Shown: positions 1-11,340 of the stretch, one piece after another
How positions within the stretch are numbered: position 1 is the stretch's first letter
How the letters are laid out: each line of letters starts with the position of its first letter
Source: Okapia johnstoni
Taxonomy: Eukaryota; Chordata; Mammalia; Artiodactyla; Giraffidae
NCBI GenBank assembly: GCA_024291935.2
Contig: CM044317.1
Coordinates: 66,454,730 to 66,518,729, forward strand
Direction: 5' to 3'
DNA: 64,000 nt
The notes under the pieces: generated by a model
Seen by the model: the letters and a program-made list of their open reading frames with translations, nothing else
The model's database searches: none
What the model was told of the DNA's origin: nothing
Translations under genes and position numbers: made by a program

Positions 1-1100
1 GTTCCACTATCTTCAAAAGTCGGATTCCTCCCTTTGTCACTTTTTTTAACAGACAAATTTGACTTCTGTTCCACAAAGATAGTCAAAAATGTAAAACAAG
101 CTATACCACCACATTTCCCACCAAGCTGACAAGTCATCTGGAATCCTACCCAACCTCTTCTCTTATTACAATGAACAGAACGCCTTCCTCCAATAGATTA
201 ATTACTCCAGTGTGAATGATCTGAATCCTGTACCTTGTCATTTTTCTGAATTTCTACGCCCTACTGGATGTCTCTTCTCTTTCTCCAACTTCTTTTTAAT
301 CTTTACTGTTGTCAAACAAGCATCCATACATGCTCTAATCTTTTCCATCTTAAACAAGCAACACACAGACACACACATACACACCCATCTTTTTGGTGCA
401 AACAGGTATCTGAAAGCTGTTTGAGGTGCATGTTGCGCATTTTGTGCACTCATGTGAAGCTTGGCTCATGTGTATTAAGGTTTCTATATTCATCCAGTTT
501 TTTTTTTCCTGAATGAAATGGCATATAAACAAAAGAAAATTTAGTAATGCTTAAACTGATTTATAATATATCAAGTCTGAAGGAACAAATTCACACGTTC
601 AAGACAATCATGAACTGACTGTACATTGTAATTTTTCTTTTATGGAACACCATTCTAAGCTTTAGTTTCAAATAAAACATTAGATCTTAAATGTCAGTTA
701 AACTTGAAATTCAAAAATAATTTTGAGTTTAATCAAACTAGGATGATAGAGATATATTCCAGATTTGCATGAACTGGTTGGATAAAATGTGCTTGAAAGG
801 AGCAAAAAAAAAAGAAAACCAAGTCAAACAACAAACAACCAAATAACAAATAAAAAACAACAAAAATATCTTCAGACAAACATAATCCTAAATTATATAC
901 ATAGAGATAATGCTGAAGACTTCTGTGCTCAAATGAATGGTTTTCAATCAAATGGAACCACTAAAAATGAAATGTACAGAGAAATCCCAGATTACCTATC
1001 TTACCCTTCAATACTAAAGAAAACCTTATTTTGCATAGGCAAATTTTACAGCAACATAAATTTAAATTGCCTGGAATCTGTGCAATTGAAAAAATAGGTG
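1..1100. other. Unique AT-rich non-coding DNA
   Basis: No repeat family, exon or RNA gene is recognisable here. There is a short CA-rich stretch at about 366-387 and several A-rich or T-rich runs. The short open frames have no coding character. Confidence 0.5.
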
Positions 1101-1640
1101 GTGTACATAGCATGAGGCTTCCTTGATGATCAACATCTTTGAAAATGAAGTTCCTCCAAGCCTGTTGTAAATACTTGTTTTGTGAACTGCTTCCTTGCTA
1201 TACAGTGAAAATGTCGATGTTGATACACAACAATATTATGGTGCGTATTTACTGCCTCGTAAAGTTAAACTAACTATGTGTTAGCCATAGTGATGATGGA
1301 AATGTATCTTAACGCGGTTTACAGCAGTGCTAATTCTGCTGAGGTCCCATGCCATGGCAGGATAAAGTAGTAATGCAGCCATTAATTAAAAGAAACAGAC
1401 TTTTCACAGGTGGCTCAGAGCCCAACTTTAATTACCCTTTGGCTTTGAGGCCTCTGGTGGGGTTATTTCTGTAAGTAGTTTCTTCGTTGCTGACGGAGTC
1501 TTCTATACTTGACAGATTCTGATAAGGCGATGGCAATGGTTTTGCCACTTGTATTATTAAATTTCACATTGAGATTATGAGGAGTACTTAGCTGGCTGGT
1601 TGGAAATGATTTAATCTTTCATTGGCAATCTTATATGAGA
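1100..1640. other. Candidate conserved non-coding block
   Basis: This stretch is repeat-free and more balanced in base composition than its surroundings, and it keeps a few CpG dinucleotides. It carries homeodomain-type ATTAATTA (about 1381-1388) and TTTAATTA cores, and a CAGGTG E-box near 1408. Such clusters are typical of developmental enhancers in gene deserts. No alignment was possible, so regulatory function is inference. Confidence 0.25.
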
Positions 1641-1844
1641 TACAGTCACTTATTTATAGACTTATATGTAAAATCAATTCTGTGCTGTTATATTTTCTTC
1701 TGTAGCTGTGCTATTGGTAGCCATCCATATTTATAGTATGAAAAGATGATTTCAGAACAGTAACTTTCAAGCCTCATTACCCATAAATTCTCCACTAATA
1801 AAACCCAATCTGCAAATAATATTATTAGTAAGTATAACAATATG

Positions 1845-2090
1845 AATGGACATTTACTGAGAACTCACTATGTGCCAAGCAGTATTCCATGTGTTTTAAT
1901 GTAGTATGTCATTTATATCTCTACCAACACCTGTTGGGGTAAGTTTGATTATTATCTGTATTTTAGAGATGTCCAGAGGCCTAAAGAGGTTCAATAGCTT
2001 TCCCAAGTTCTCACACCAATGGAGTAACAGGTCTGGTGGGCTAGAATTAGTCTGCACCCTTTCTTTTTCTTCAACTTTGGATCAGTTTTA
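1845..2090 (+). repeat. MIR SINE, sense
   Basis: The sequence follows the MIR core: an 'actatgtgccaagcag' block, a 'gtatttta gagatg' block, a 'cctaaagaggttcaatagc' block, then a 'caagttctcacac' stretch. It is diverged and has no visible target-site duplication, as expected for an ancient mammal-wide repeat. Confidence 0.7.
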
Positions 2091-2149
2091 AAATATCCAA
2101 AGAGAACTATATTCATTTATTCAACATCCTTTGATAAACCTTAATGGAA

Positions 2150-2257
2150 AAGAATATTAAAAAAAATGCATATATACGTATAACTGAATCACTCTGCTGC
2201 ATACCAGAAATGAACACAACATTGTAAATCAACTTACTTCAATGGAAAAAAAAAAGA
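2150..2257 (+). mobile_element. L1 3' end (artiodactyl L1), sense
   Basis: The stretch matches the terminal 3' untranslated region of artiodactyl L1: 'taactgaatcactctgctg', then 'acacaacattgtaaatcaac', then a poly(A) at 2245-2254. Only the extreme 3' end is present, so this is a heavily 5'-truncated insertion. Confidence 0.7.
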
Positions 2258-2707
2258 ATGAAACAATGTCAAAAAACTTGGAAGAATAGCACAAAACACT
2301 TTTGTACTCATAACATTTGCCTTATCTATATAACCTCTTTGTTTTTGAGTAGCTATCCAAAAGTTGTGCAAAATATAATACTTCAGTGTGCAACACATAA
2401 AAATAAGGACATTCTCTCACTTGATATATTGTCATTTTTACACCTAAGAAAATTAACATTCATTCAATAATATCTACTATGTAGCTCATATTTAAATTTC
2501 TCCAGTTATTCTTCCAAAAATCTCTTTTGTAAGTATCTTTTCCTTAGATCCATGATGGATGAAACTTCATTCGTTGAATTTAGTTGTTAGTATATTTAAT
2601 TTCTTTTAATCTTGAATAATCATGTTCTTTTCATTTTTTCTATACTATTATATTTTTGATAATTTATTTTTTATAATGCCTTATATTTTACCTTGTCCAA
2701 TTTTTCC
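2258..2707. other. Unique non-coding DNA
   Basis: AT-rich sequence with no recognisable repeat or gene. Confidence 0.45.
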
Positions 2708-2943
2708 TCATTCCAACATTCCAAAACTGTTGGTCACTCAGTCGTGTCTGACTCTTTGTGACCCCATGGACAGTAGCCCAACAGGTTCCCCTGTTCATGG
2801 GATTTTCCAGGCAAGAATACTTGAATGGGTTGCCATTTCCTTCTCCAGTGGATCTTCCTGACTCAGGGATCGAACCCGGGTTTGCTGCATTGCAGGCAGA
2901 GTCTTTACTCTCTGAGACCCCAGGGAAGCATCATTCCAACATT
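2708..2943 (-). mobile_element. Bov-tA SINE, antisense, with 13-bp target-site duplication
   Basis: Full Bov-tA element on the minus strand. The tRNA-Glu-like head lies at the right, ending 'ccagggaagc', with the A/B-box region around 2860-2925; the Bov-A tail starts at about 2721. The duplication tcattccaacatt flanks it at 2708-2720 and 2931-2943, so the inserted unit is 2721-2930. Noncoding, Pol III type. Confidence 0.95.
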
Positions 2944-3204
2944 AGTAGAGAGAATACTATTCAGATGATGACCTATACTTCTTACTGTAATACATCAGGA
3001 AGTATCACTGTTTGTGTAACCATTTGTAATTAAATGTCAATATTTTGCATGACTGCTTTGTTTCCTACTCAAGATGTTAATAAATATTGATAAACACTTC
3101 ATTAAGCAATTATTATTTGGGGGTTGCAAAATGATGAATTTCAAATTTGATCTTTACTTCTACATATATTAACTAATATTTTTCTGTACATTATTTCCTT
3201 ACAA

Positions 3205-3440
3205 CTTTTTTTTCTTTTATACTTCCTTCATCTTCATAGACTCACTGTCCTTGAGGTGGCCCCTTCAAGCTGAATCCTTTGTCCCTTTTTTATGGGACGA
3301 TTTGCTTTAGAAGTCCTTTGTTTCTAGAATAAGATGGCCATGGATCACCATTGACTTTCCTCACCCAAATCCATAATTAGCCAGTTGACCAAGTTTCAGT
3401 ATCCCTGCAGTGGAGAATGTTATTTGCTAATTAAATTTTA
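3205..3440 (-). mobile_element. Old L1 (L1M-type) 3' UTR fragment, antisense
   Basis: The block resembles the antisense 3' UTR of old L1M/L1ME elements: 'cttgaggtggccccttcaag', then 'gaataagatggcc', then 'agtggagaatgttatttgc'. Identification is by eye and the copy is highly diverged. Confidence 0.5.
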
Positions 3441-3714
3441 GTATTAAAGCTACACTGTTCTAAGGTATCATTTCTTTGTGATTAATCAATGTGACACACA
3501 TAGTCACAGATTCATAATGATATCTACAATAAAAATTCAATGCCACAATGAAACACTTATAAGAAAGCATAGGGGGAAAGATTCATGATATTAGATTTGG
3601 CAACGCATTCCTGGATATAATACCAAAAGCACAGGCAACAAAATCAAAGATAGATAAATTGGACAACATCAAAATTAACAATAGTCATTTCTCCAAAGAA
3701 GATACAGAAATGAC

Positions 3715-3865
3715 AAATAAGTACATGTTGTTGTTCAGTTGCTAAGTTGTGTCTGACTCTCTAGCACCCCATGGACTGTAGCCTACCACACTCCTCTCTC
3801 CATATGGTTTTCCAGGCAAGAATACTAGAGTGGGTTGCCATTTCCTTCTCCAAAATAAGTACATG
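3715..3865 (-). mobile_element. Bov-A SINE monomer, antisense, with 13-bp TSD
   Basis: A single Bov-A unit of 125 bp (3728-3852) begins 'ttgttgttcagttgctaag' on the plus strand and ends 'catttccttctcc'. The duplication aaataagtacatg lies at 3715-3727 and 3853-3865, which defines a clean retroposition into L1. Confidence 0.95.
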
Positions 3866-3895
3866 AAAAGAAGCTAACCATCACTAATCATTGGG

Positions 3896-3935
3896 GCATC
3901 CCTGGTGGCTCAGACAGTAAAGAATCCACCTGCAA
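3896..3935 (+). mobile_element. 40-bp head of a Bov-tA SINE fused to L1
   Basis: The tRNA-like start of Bov-tA ('catccctggtggctcagaca' through 'ctgcaatgca') sits inside L1 and passes straight into L1 sequence at 'aatgcaatcaaaacc'. The rest of the SINE and a few L1 bases are missing. The shared 'aatgcaa' at the join suggests a microhomology deletion. Confidence 0.7.
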
Positions 3936-4293
3936 TGCAATCAAAACCAAAATGAGATATTACCTCACACCCATTAGTGTGACTATTATCAAAGAGACAA
4001 AGTACGAACCAGTGAACAAGTGCTGACAAGGATGCTGAGAAACTGAAACTCTTGTTCTGCTCCTGATAGGAATGTAAAATGGAACAGCCACTGTGGAAAA
4101 TGGGATGGTGGTTCATCAAAAATTAAAGAGAGGATTATGATATGATGCAGCCATTCCACTTCTGGAAAATACTCAAATGAACAGAAAGTAGAGACTTGAA
4201 CACCTGTGTTCACAGCAGCATTATTCACAATAGTCAAAATGTGGAAGCAACCCAAGTATCAATCAATTAATGAATGGATTTTAAAAAGTTATA

Positions 4294-4377
4294 TATTAAG
4301 GTGGCCAAAAAGTTCATTCAAGTTTTTCCATATGATGTTACAGAAAAACCTGAATGAACTTTTTGGCCAACTCAATA
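4294..4377. mobile_element. Mariner-type palindromic MITE (80 bp) with TA duplication
   Basis: Positions 4296-4375 form an inverted-repeat element: the left arm begins ttaaggtggccaaaaagttc and the right arm ends in the near complement, with 'catatgatgttac' near the centre. TA dinucleotides at 4294-4295 and 4376-4377 are the expected Tc1/mariner duplication. It matches the ruminant mariner MITE type by memory. No transposase is present. Confidence 0.8.
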
Positions 4378-4393
4378 TATTTATATATTGGGT

Positions 4394-4446
4394 TACAGTC
4401 CATAAGTTCTCACAGAGTCGAACACAGCTGAAGTGACTTAGTGTGC
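4394..4446 (+). mobile_element. Bov-A SINE 3' fragment, sense
   Basis: A diverged copy of the Bov-A tail ('ggttacagtccata', 'cacagagtcgaacac', 'ctgaagtgacttagtg') just right of the mariner MITE, followed by (TA)n at about 4447-4461. 5'-truncated. Confidence 0.65.
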
Positions 4447-4695
4447 ATATATATATATATGTGCAAATATTATTCAGCCTTAACAAGAAAGAAAATTCTG
4501 ACACATTCTACAATATGAGGATGAACCTCGAAGTCGTTGTGCTAAATAAAACAAGCTGTTCACAAAAGGACAGACTCTGTATGATTCCACTTATATGAGG
4601 CACCTAGAGTTAGTTAAATTCATAGAGATATATAGCATAATAGTGTTGCCAGTGGATGGTGATAGTGTAGAATGAAGAGTAGTTACTCAATGAGT

Positions 4696-4948
4696 ATGGA
4701 GTTTCATCTCATCCTCTGCCACTCTCTTCTCCTCTCACCCTCAATCTTCCCCTGCATCAGGGTCTTTTCCAATGACTTGGCTCTTTGATAGCATTAAAGA
4801 CTTGGCTAGATAGCATTACTGACTCAATGGACATGAGTTTAAGCAAACTCTAGGAGAAATAAAGGACAGGGAAGCCTGGCACACTGCTGTTCACGGGGTC
4901 GCAAAGAGTCAGCCATGACTTAGTGACTGAACAACAACAATGGAGTTT
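4696..4948 (+). mobile_element. BovB 3' end with 5' inversion, 9-bp TSD
   Basis: The left part (about 4705-4785) is BovB in antisense; the right part (about 4800-4939) is the adjacent 3'-terminal BovB sequence in sense, ending 'agtgactgaacaacaacaa'. In the BovB consensus the two parts are contiguous. The duplication atggagttt at 4696-4704 and 4940-4948 flanks the whole unit, and the L1 host resumes on both sides. This is the signature of twin priming. Confidence 0.8.
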
Positions 4949-5080
4949 TAGTTTGGGAAGATGAAAAAGTTCTGGAGATGGATGATTGTGATGGTTGCAC
5001 AACAATGTGAATGTACTTGATGCACTGAGCTTTACACTAAAAAATGGTTAAATATCAATAATTTTAAACACTGCCACATC

Positions 5081-5440
5081 CTATGATACCAAAATGTGTT
5101 TTGAAATTATATCTCTAGTACAAATAAAAACTAATCTACTAAATTAAGCTCATTACTTTTGTACATTTTTGTTCTATAAAATAGTGTATCCAATCAAAAT
5201 ACCAGGCTGAAAAGATATTTGAATTAGTTCATATTTATTTCTGCTTGCAAATAATTTTATCTTATTTAATTTTACTTTTAACTATTTAAAATATCATTTT
5301 AATATAAAAGAAAAAAATGTATGGAAATTTGTGCACAGAGAAGTCTCACTGTCATCTCAATGTCTTCTACCCTATTCCCATCTATCCTGCATAGTGTGAA
5401 CTTTGAATTAGTTCTGGTTTATTATTTTCTTTTTCTAAAA
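5081..5440. other. Unique AT-rich non-coding DNA
   Basis: No repeat or gene recognised. Confidence 0.45.
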
Positions 5441-5444
5441 ATAA

Positions 5445-6640
5445 GAAAATGTACATATTTATTTGTGAACAGTTTGGGGTATAATTGGCAAGTATAACTC
5501 ACATACAACAAACAGCATGCTTAAATTTGGTAAGTTTGGCTTAACATAAATTTGATGTATTTGGTGCCCTGACTTATGAAATCATCACCATGATCAAGAT
5601 AACACATATGTTCATTGCCTCCAAAAGTTTCCTCATGTGACTTTAGAATGCCTCCCTTTTGACCTTTCCCATTTACCAACCATCATAAGGCAACAGCTGA
5701 TTTACTTTCTTTTTCATTATAGATGTCATGGACAGGATACTAAAATGACAGTTACTGAGTGACCTTCTTGTCTCCTGACACGGGAGCATAACCTGTGACT
5801 TGCTTCTAGTCCATAGCATATAGAAAAGATAATAAGATAATCACTCCCTTGATTACATTGTGTTTTGTAAGACTATCCATCTGAGCAGACTAGAGTGATT
5901 CTTTTGCTAGCTTTGAAGAAGTGAGCTGTTTCCTGTTGTGTTTTAAGAGGGCCACATGATGAGAAACTTGGGGTAGGGTAGGGTGGAGAGGATGAGAGCT
6001 CTAAGATCTGAGAGTGGCCAAATAGAAGAAGAGTTTGAGTCTCACATCTATAAGGAAATAAATTTGGCCATCAAACATGTGAGCTTGGAAGAGGATCCCT
6101 AACCCCAGAGGAGCCACTGACTACACTGATACCTTGTGTACAACCTTGTGATACCCTCGGCAGAGGATCAAGTTAACCCATGTTAGAACTCCTGACACAT
6201 GGAAACTGAGATAACAAATGTATTAATATGTTGTTTTAAGCTACTAAGTTTGTGGTAATGTATTATGTATCAACAGAAAAATAGATTTTATTTTGTAGAA
6301 CTTTATGTAAATGGAATTATATAGTATAAACCAATTTTAGTCTGACTTCTTTAATTCAGTATAACGTTTCATTTTTCCTTGAGTAGAAAATGAGAAGTGA
6401 AATGGCTAGATGGTATGGTGGTTGTATATCTGTTAAAGTGGTTGTACTAGTCTACATTCCCACCGACAGTGTGTGAGGGTGTCAGCTCCTCTACACCACC
6501 AACACTTGGTATGACCAATCTTTTAAATTTTAGTCATTCTAATGGTATATATGGATATATCATCGTTGTTTTAATGTGTTTCCCCCATGACTTAGATGTT
6601 TAATTTTGTTTGAATTTCTAGTTCATGCTTCCATTAGTCT
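5445..6640 (-). mobile_element. Old L1, antisense, split by an LTR
   Basis: The left part (about 5445-5715) resembles an antisense L1M 3' UTR ('ggggtataattggcaag', 'atcatcaccatgatcaag'). The right part (about 6290-6640) resembles antisense L1 ORF2 end ('agtctacattcccaccgaca', 'caccaacacttggta', 'tagtcattctaatggtat'). The two parts read as one L1 interrupted by the LTR at 5715-6290. Confidence 0.65.
5715..6290 (+). mobile_element. MLT1-like (MaLR) solo LTR, sense
   Basis: The 3' part matches MaLR/MLT1 LTRs: 'actcctgacacatggaaact', 'gagataacaaatgtatt', 'gttgttttaagctactaagt', then 'tgtggtaatgtatta'. Only LTR-like sequence is seen, with no internal coding region. Exact subfamily not assigned. 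Confidence 0.6.
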
Positions 6641-8460
6641 ATGCTATTCAGTGACTCCATAGCTTCTCTCACATAGCATTTTACATAGTTGTGCTTATAC
6701 TAATAATTATAGGGGTTTCACAATTACTTTAGCTGTTTTTAAGCTCTTCTATTCCTTTCTATACTGATAGTTTCCTTAACGACAAAAATTATTTCCACTT
6801 ATATAGTACCAACATACGAGATAAGCAAATTATATAGGTGGCTATTATTCATTTTTTAATTTTACTTTCTGAACATAATTGTTATTCAATAAAATAAGAT
6901 TTTTACACTGTTTGCAACTCCTAGCACAATTCTTGAGTGAAAATTGTTTAAGTGATGGCCTTCAAAGGCTAAATGAATCTTTAACAAAATTCAAAAAATT
7001 AGTAGAATCATAGTGTTGACTCATTAGATTTTCCTATTCCTGAAAAAACAACTTGTAATTAGTACTAGTTAGTAGTTCTACTAATAGTACTAGTATTTAA
7101 TCACTATACAATTTTAAAAAATCCCTCCCTATAGCTGAATAAAATCTTTACCACATTTGATTAAAAATACAAAGTGAAACAGAATGCATTGTGTTTATAC
7201 TGGATCAGTGAAAATCCTTGAGGATCTCTCCTTTGGTCCTCAGTGATTCTTTAAACTAGTATGTCTGTCTGTTATGAAAGTAGATAAAAATATAAATGTT
7301 TTGCACTGTTGGCTCATAATTCTGGGCACATTTGTTGTGTTGCTAAATATGGTGGCCTAGTTTACAGAAAAACAGAAGCTGTTTATAAGTTGTCAAATTA
7401 ACAGATCTAAATTAAGCATTCCAAAGACACTAATAACAGCTGTGCTTTTAAATATTTGTTTGAGCCATTGCACTCTCTGCATAGAAACATGTGGCATAGT
7501 AGCTACTGCAATGAGTTCTATATGGAATGACTTTAGAGAGAGAAGAAAAAAAAAGAAGGGGTTGTTATGTTTTTAGCTTGAAACTAAGTATCTATAAAGG
7601 TGTTATATGAGATGGGGTGCTGAGATATATTTAGGAAGTATCATGACTGTTACATTTAATAAGAGATGTATTTATATCAGTTTTATTTTTGCATTATAAC
7701 AATTTGTGTAGCAGATTATGGATAATTGTAGAGCAACCCACTGAAAACATTCAAGAGGAAATTTTCATTCTGAATTTCTACATTGCCAGTAGTAAATTAA
7801 TCCAAAATGAATAAATGTCTGTAGAAAGTATTTAAATCATCACATAATTTACTTATTTATAATGCTTTCTGAAAATAACACAGACTCTCTTCCAGTTGAC
7901 CATTCATAAATGGAGGCTTAATAAAGCTGAAAGCAGTGACTCCTATTAGCAAAGAAAGAGCTGAAATCAACTAAAGACACTACTCAATTTATCTTAAATG
8001 TATGTTTGATTGAAGTGTCTTAACTGATTATATTAATATTATATAGACAATGTCATTGTCACTGTAATAAGCCTATGTCTTTCACTTTGCCTAGTTATAA
8101 ACATATGGTCATTTGCATTTGACAATTATAACAACACAGGTAACATATGTGCCCATATTTACTACATATGTAAAATATTAATCATAACTTTTTCATTTTA
8201 GAAATTTTTTCTTTTTTCTTGGTGTATTATATAAAAAATATAAATAATTGTTTTGATAAAAAGGGCTAAAAATGTAAAAGCCTGTGCATTATGTTTTCTA
8301 GTTATTTTGTATTTTTATAATTTCTTAATTTTCCTCTGACGAGAATAAGATATATTAAATTTAACAATTGTCAGTAGGTTTAAATTCTTTATAAGGCAAG
8401 TAAAATGTACTAAATATAATAATAACTATGACTCACGCCATTTTTACAGGTTGTGAAAGG
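6641..8460. other. Long unique non-coding stretch
   Basis: No repeat family is recognised across 1.8 kb, unusual for this window. Two parts (about 7380-7510 and 7870-7970) are less AT-biased and might be conserved non-coding sequence. A small palindromic motif, agtactagt, occurs twice at about 7058-7094. Confidence 0.45.
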
Positions 8461-8680
8461 TAATACAATTTAACTTAATTTCATCTCAATTTTATTTCTG
8501 TAAGATTTATTAATGTGAAGTTTTTTCAGCTTCACTTGCTCTGGGACATCTTCATACTTTTCAAAACAGTTTATGTCAGTAAGTTCACCTTCACTAAGAT
8601 ATGGCTTTATATCTAGAGTCCATTGAGTGGAAGTAATGCCAGTATTCCTAGAGTCAGCTTTTTCTTCTATCATTCTATTT
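8461..8680 (-). pseudogene. Coding-like 67-codon open frame, possible retrocopy fragment
   Basis: An open frame on the minus strand (8673 to 8470) encodes an acidic/lysine-rich peptide starting MIEEKADSRNTGI and containing CFEKYEDVPEQVKLKK. It is not in a repeat I recognise, and its composition looks more protein-like than random AT-rich frames. The frame is interrupted just upstream. I do not recognise a parent gene; chance remains possible. Confidence 0.2.
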
Positions 8681-8989
8681 ATGTTCTATTCAAATTATAT
8701 TTTGAGCATTATCAGTTTTTCTTTTCTGCTGCACCTTCATCTTTGTTGGCTAATTTCTTCTCTTAATCATCCATTTTTGTAAAATGTCACATTGAGAGAA
8801 ATGTTTCATTGAGAGAAAAGGAGGTAATACAACTGCATGCTTCGCTGTCTATGATTTGAATAATACATATCAATAACCAATCACTGACAGATTTTGAAAG
8901 AAGTGATGTGAATGGTCAGTGATCATCAGGTTCATCTGTTATCTAGATAGTGATTTGTGGACTCAAGAAATAGCAAGGGGTTTCCTGAT

Positions 8990-9720
8990 AGTTTCCTTTC
9001 CTGCTGTCCCAGTGGTAGGGAGACCAAGGAATGGATGTGAGAAATAGTACATTTGTAATTACTAGGGTAATGTTATTAACATTCTAATTTGTAATCTTGA
9101 CTAACCATAAAGGAGAATACAGTGAAATAAGAAGAACAAGAGGCAGGCAGAGATTAATAGTTTTTTTTACACAAAATGAGAGAATAACATGCTTTCATGT
9201 TTGCGTAGGACAGAGAAACTCACGAGAGAACAGAGAGAAGGTGAACTATGCAGAAACTAAGTTTTCCAAAAGATTAAAGAGATTCAGACTCAGAGCGCAA
9301 ATATATAGGCTGTCTTTGTAAGGGACGGGAACATCCACTCATAAAAGGAGAACGGACAAAAGACTAAAGATCCAGATATTGCTGGATTGACTAGTTTGTA
9401 GTCAAAAGATAAGGGCGCTCAAGATCTTCAGCTAGGGGTGAGAGAGATGAAATAATGTGAGCTGAGGTTCAACAAAAAGGTATGAAATAGCCTAAAATAA
9501 AAGGGCAAATTCCTTATTCATATGCCCTATGTGTTTGCAGCCCCCAAACCTATCACATTAATTGAAGGTCCCAGGAAACTACAATCTGGGAGAAACAACC
9601 AAAAATACAACTGTGGGAGTAACAAAACCAGTTGAAATTCCCTGCTGCATGAGGCCCTTGACGCAAATCATCAGGACTTAGACAAACTACCATTCTAACT
9701 TAATCTCAATCACAGGTATA
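8990..9720 (-). other. LTR-like unique block
   Basis: On the minus strand, a TATA-like 'cctatatatttgcgctctga' (about 9294-9313) precedes a pyrimidine-rich stretch, a layout seen in retroviral LTRs. CpG content is slightly above local background. No primer-binding site, paired LTR or internal gene is visible, so the call is weak. Confidence 0.2.
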
Positions 9721-9961
9721 CAGATGAATACAGTTGTAAAGTCTAAGGAAATTTTGCCAGTGGGAATATTTATAGCTTCTCTTTCTGAACGGTAATTTCC
9801 CATTGTCACTGCAAAATAAAACCATTATATATTTTTCAATCATAAAAGAAAATAAAACTTTTAATAATTATTAAATTTTAGAACTCTAGTTATTAAATTC
9901 CAGAAAAAAAACCCTCTAACATTGTTATTTGCAGGTTTTGCTCTGTAATTAGTATTACTTA

Positions 9962-10067
9962 AAAAGGAACTGAGAAGAGCTTGGGGGTCTTCAGTCCATG
10001 GATCTGCAAAGAGTCGGACATGACTGAGCGACTAAGCACAGCACAGCAGCACAGCAAAAGGAACTGA
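9962..10067 (+). mobile_element. Bov-A SINE 3' fragment, sense, with 12-bp TSD
   Basis: An 82-bp 5'-truncated Bov-A tail (9974-10055), with 'gcaaagagtcggacatgact' followed by a CA/GC-rich tail. The duplication aaaaggaactga lies at 9962-9973 and 10056-10067. Confidence 0.9.
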
Positions 10068-10069
10068 AC

Positions 10070-11340
10070 AACTGACGATCACAGTAGTAACTAGAAGGGA
10101 AGAGTATTGGTGTGGGTTTCACATGGAAATGAGATATTTACAATTGCTGTGTTTAAGTGTTCTCCCTCAAAAATTCTGAGGAGAGATAAATACTTATATC
10201 AAAAATTTCTATTGCATGCACAAGCATACACATATGGTTGATTTTATGGGTTTTTAAAAAATTGTTTTTGTGCTAGATTTCCAAGTCATGAAGAAAATCA
10301 AAGTCTTTACAGACTTTAAGATGGGTCCTATAAACTCAGAAAACCAAAACATGTGTTAACTAGTATACTTCTCAGCTACTAGAATGCCTGTTGTTATTAT
10401 GCTCTTTCTATCAAAAAACAAAGTCTTCCTCAGATCTCTTTAGGGAGGCAAGTGTGTAACTTTTAAGTGTTCTGCCTCAAGAGACTGTCTCACTTTAACT
10501 TTCCCCTTTAAAGGGTTGTAGGCCAGGGCGTTCTCTCTCCTTGTTGAACCATCCTGCATCATATTTCTACCCCTCTCAATGCTCTTCCCCTTCACAGAGG
10601 CCTCTCAAGTGCACCCACAAGCCTGTGTATAGCCTGCCACAATATAATCACACCTTGATGTCAAATAAATGTGGCATTATTCAACTATATTAACTACTTG
10701 TTCACTGCTTTCCACTTTGTTTATTCAATAATTATGGTCTATCTTATAGATAAATTTGACACTATTGAGATAATCAATATTTCAAATAGATTCAGCTTCT
10801 GTAAACAGCTCAAAAGTGACATCATGATATTCCGAATGCTCTTAAAAGATACTCCATAGATAGCAATTCTAATTTCACATTTGTGTTTATAAAAATATAG
10901 ATGGATTCTGTACTTTAGTGATATTTGTTGATTTTTTTTCCTACTTTGTTTTAATTTTTCAATTTTGGTTGTTTATTTTCTCTGGAAGTGTATTCCCATA
11001 ATTGTTTCCCACCCCCCATTGTTATACCATAACCATAGCATATTACATGTGAGCATTATTAAAAGTAGCTATTTGATTTTTACTATTTAAATTCCTGAGA
11101 CTAGAACATTGCTTAGCAATGTCTAAACATTTAGAAATCATCTTGAATATTAGTTAAAATAAGTGATATAATACATTCTTAAATTGTTTATAATGTTATC
11201 ACCCTGCGATACTCTGATCAAAAAGAAAGGATCTGTTAGTGAAATGAAAGTAGGGGGAAAGAAAAGACTATATCATTTAAAGTTCATAGTAGAAGAAAAC
11301 TAAGCATACTGAAAAACAAAAAGCAAAACTAGAATGCTTT
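10070..11340. other. Unique non-coding DNA
   Basis: No repeat or gene identified. A more GC-balanced stretch at about 10430-10680 ('aaagggttgtaggccagggc') could be part of an old LTR or unique DNA; I could not decide. Confidence 0.4.

Larger units (their letters stand above)
3545..5080 (+). mobile_element. L1 3' half, sense, host for nested insertions
   Basis: The sequence runs through the C-terminal end of L1 ORF2 (for example 'aaaagcacaggcaacaaaat', 'atgagatattacctcacac') into the L1 3' UTR ('aagttctggagatggatg', 'tgcactgagctttacac'). It is broken by stops and by nested insertions at 3728-3852, 3896-3935, 4296-4375, 4394-4446 and 4705-4939. Not coding. Confidence 0.85.

Noticed and set aside
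2708..2943. tRNA-like sequence as a tRNA gene
   Set aside because: The tRNA-Glu-like head belongs to a Bov-tA SINE, with decayed stems, the Bov-A body attached and target-site duplications. The same applies to all other SINE heads.
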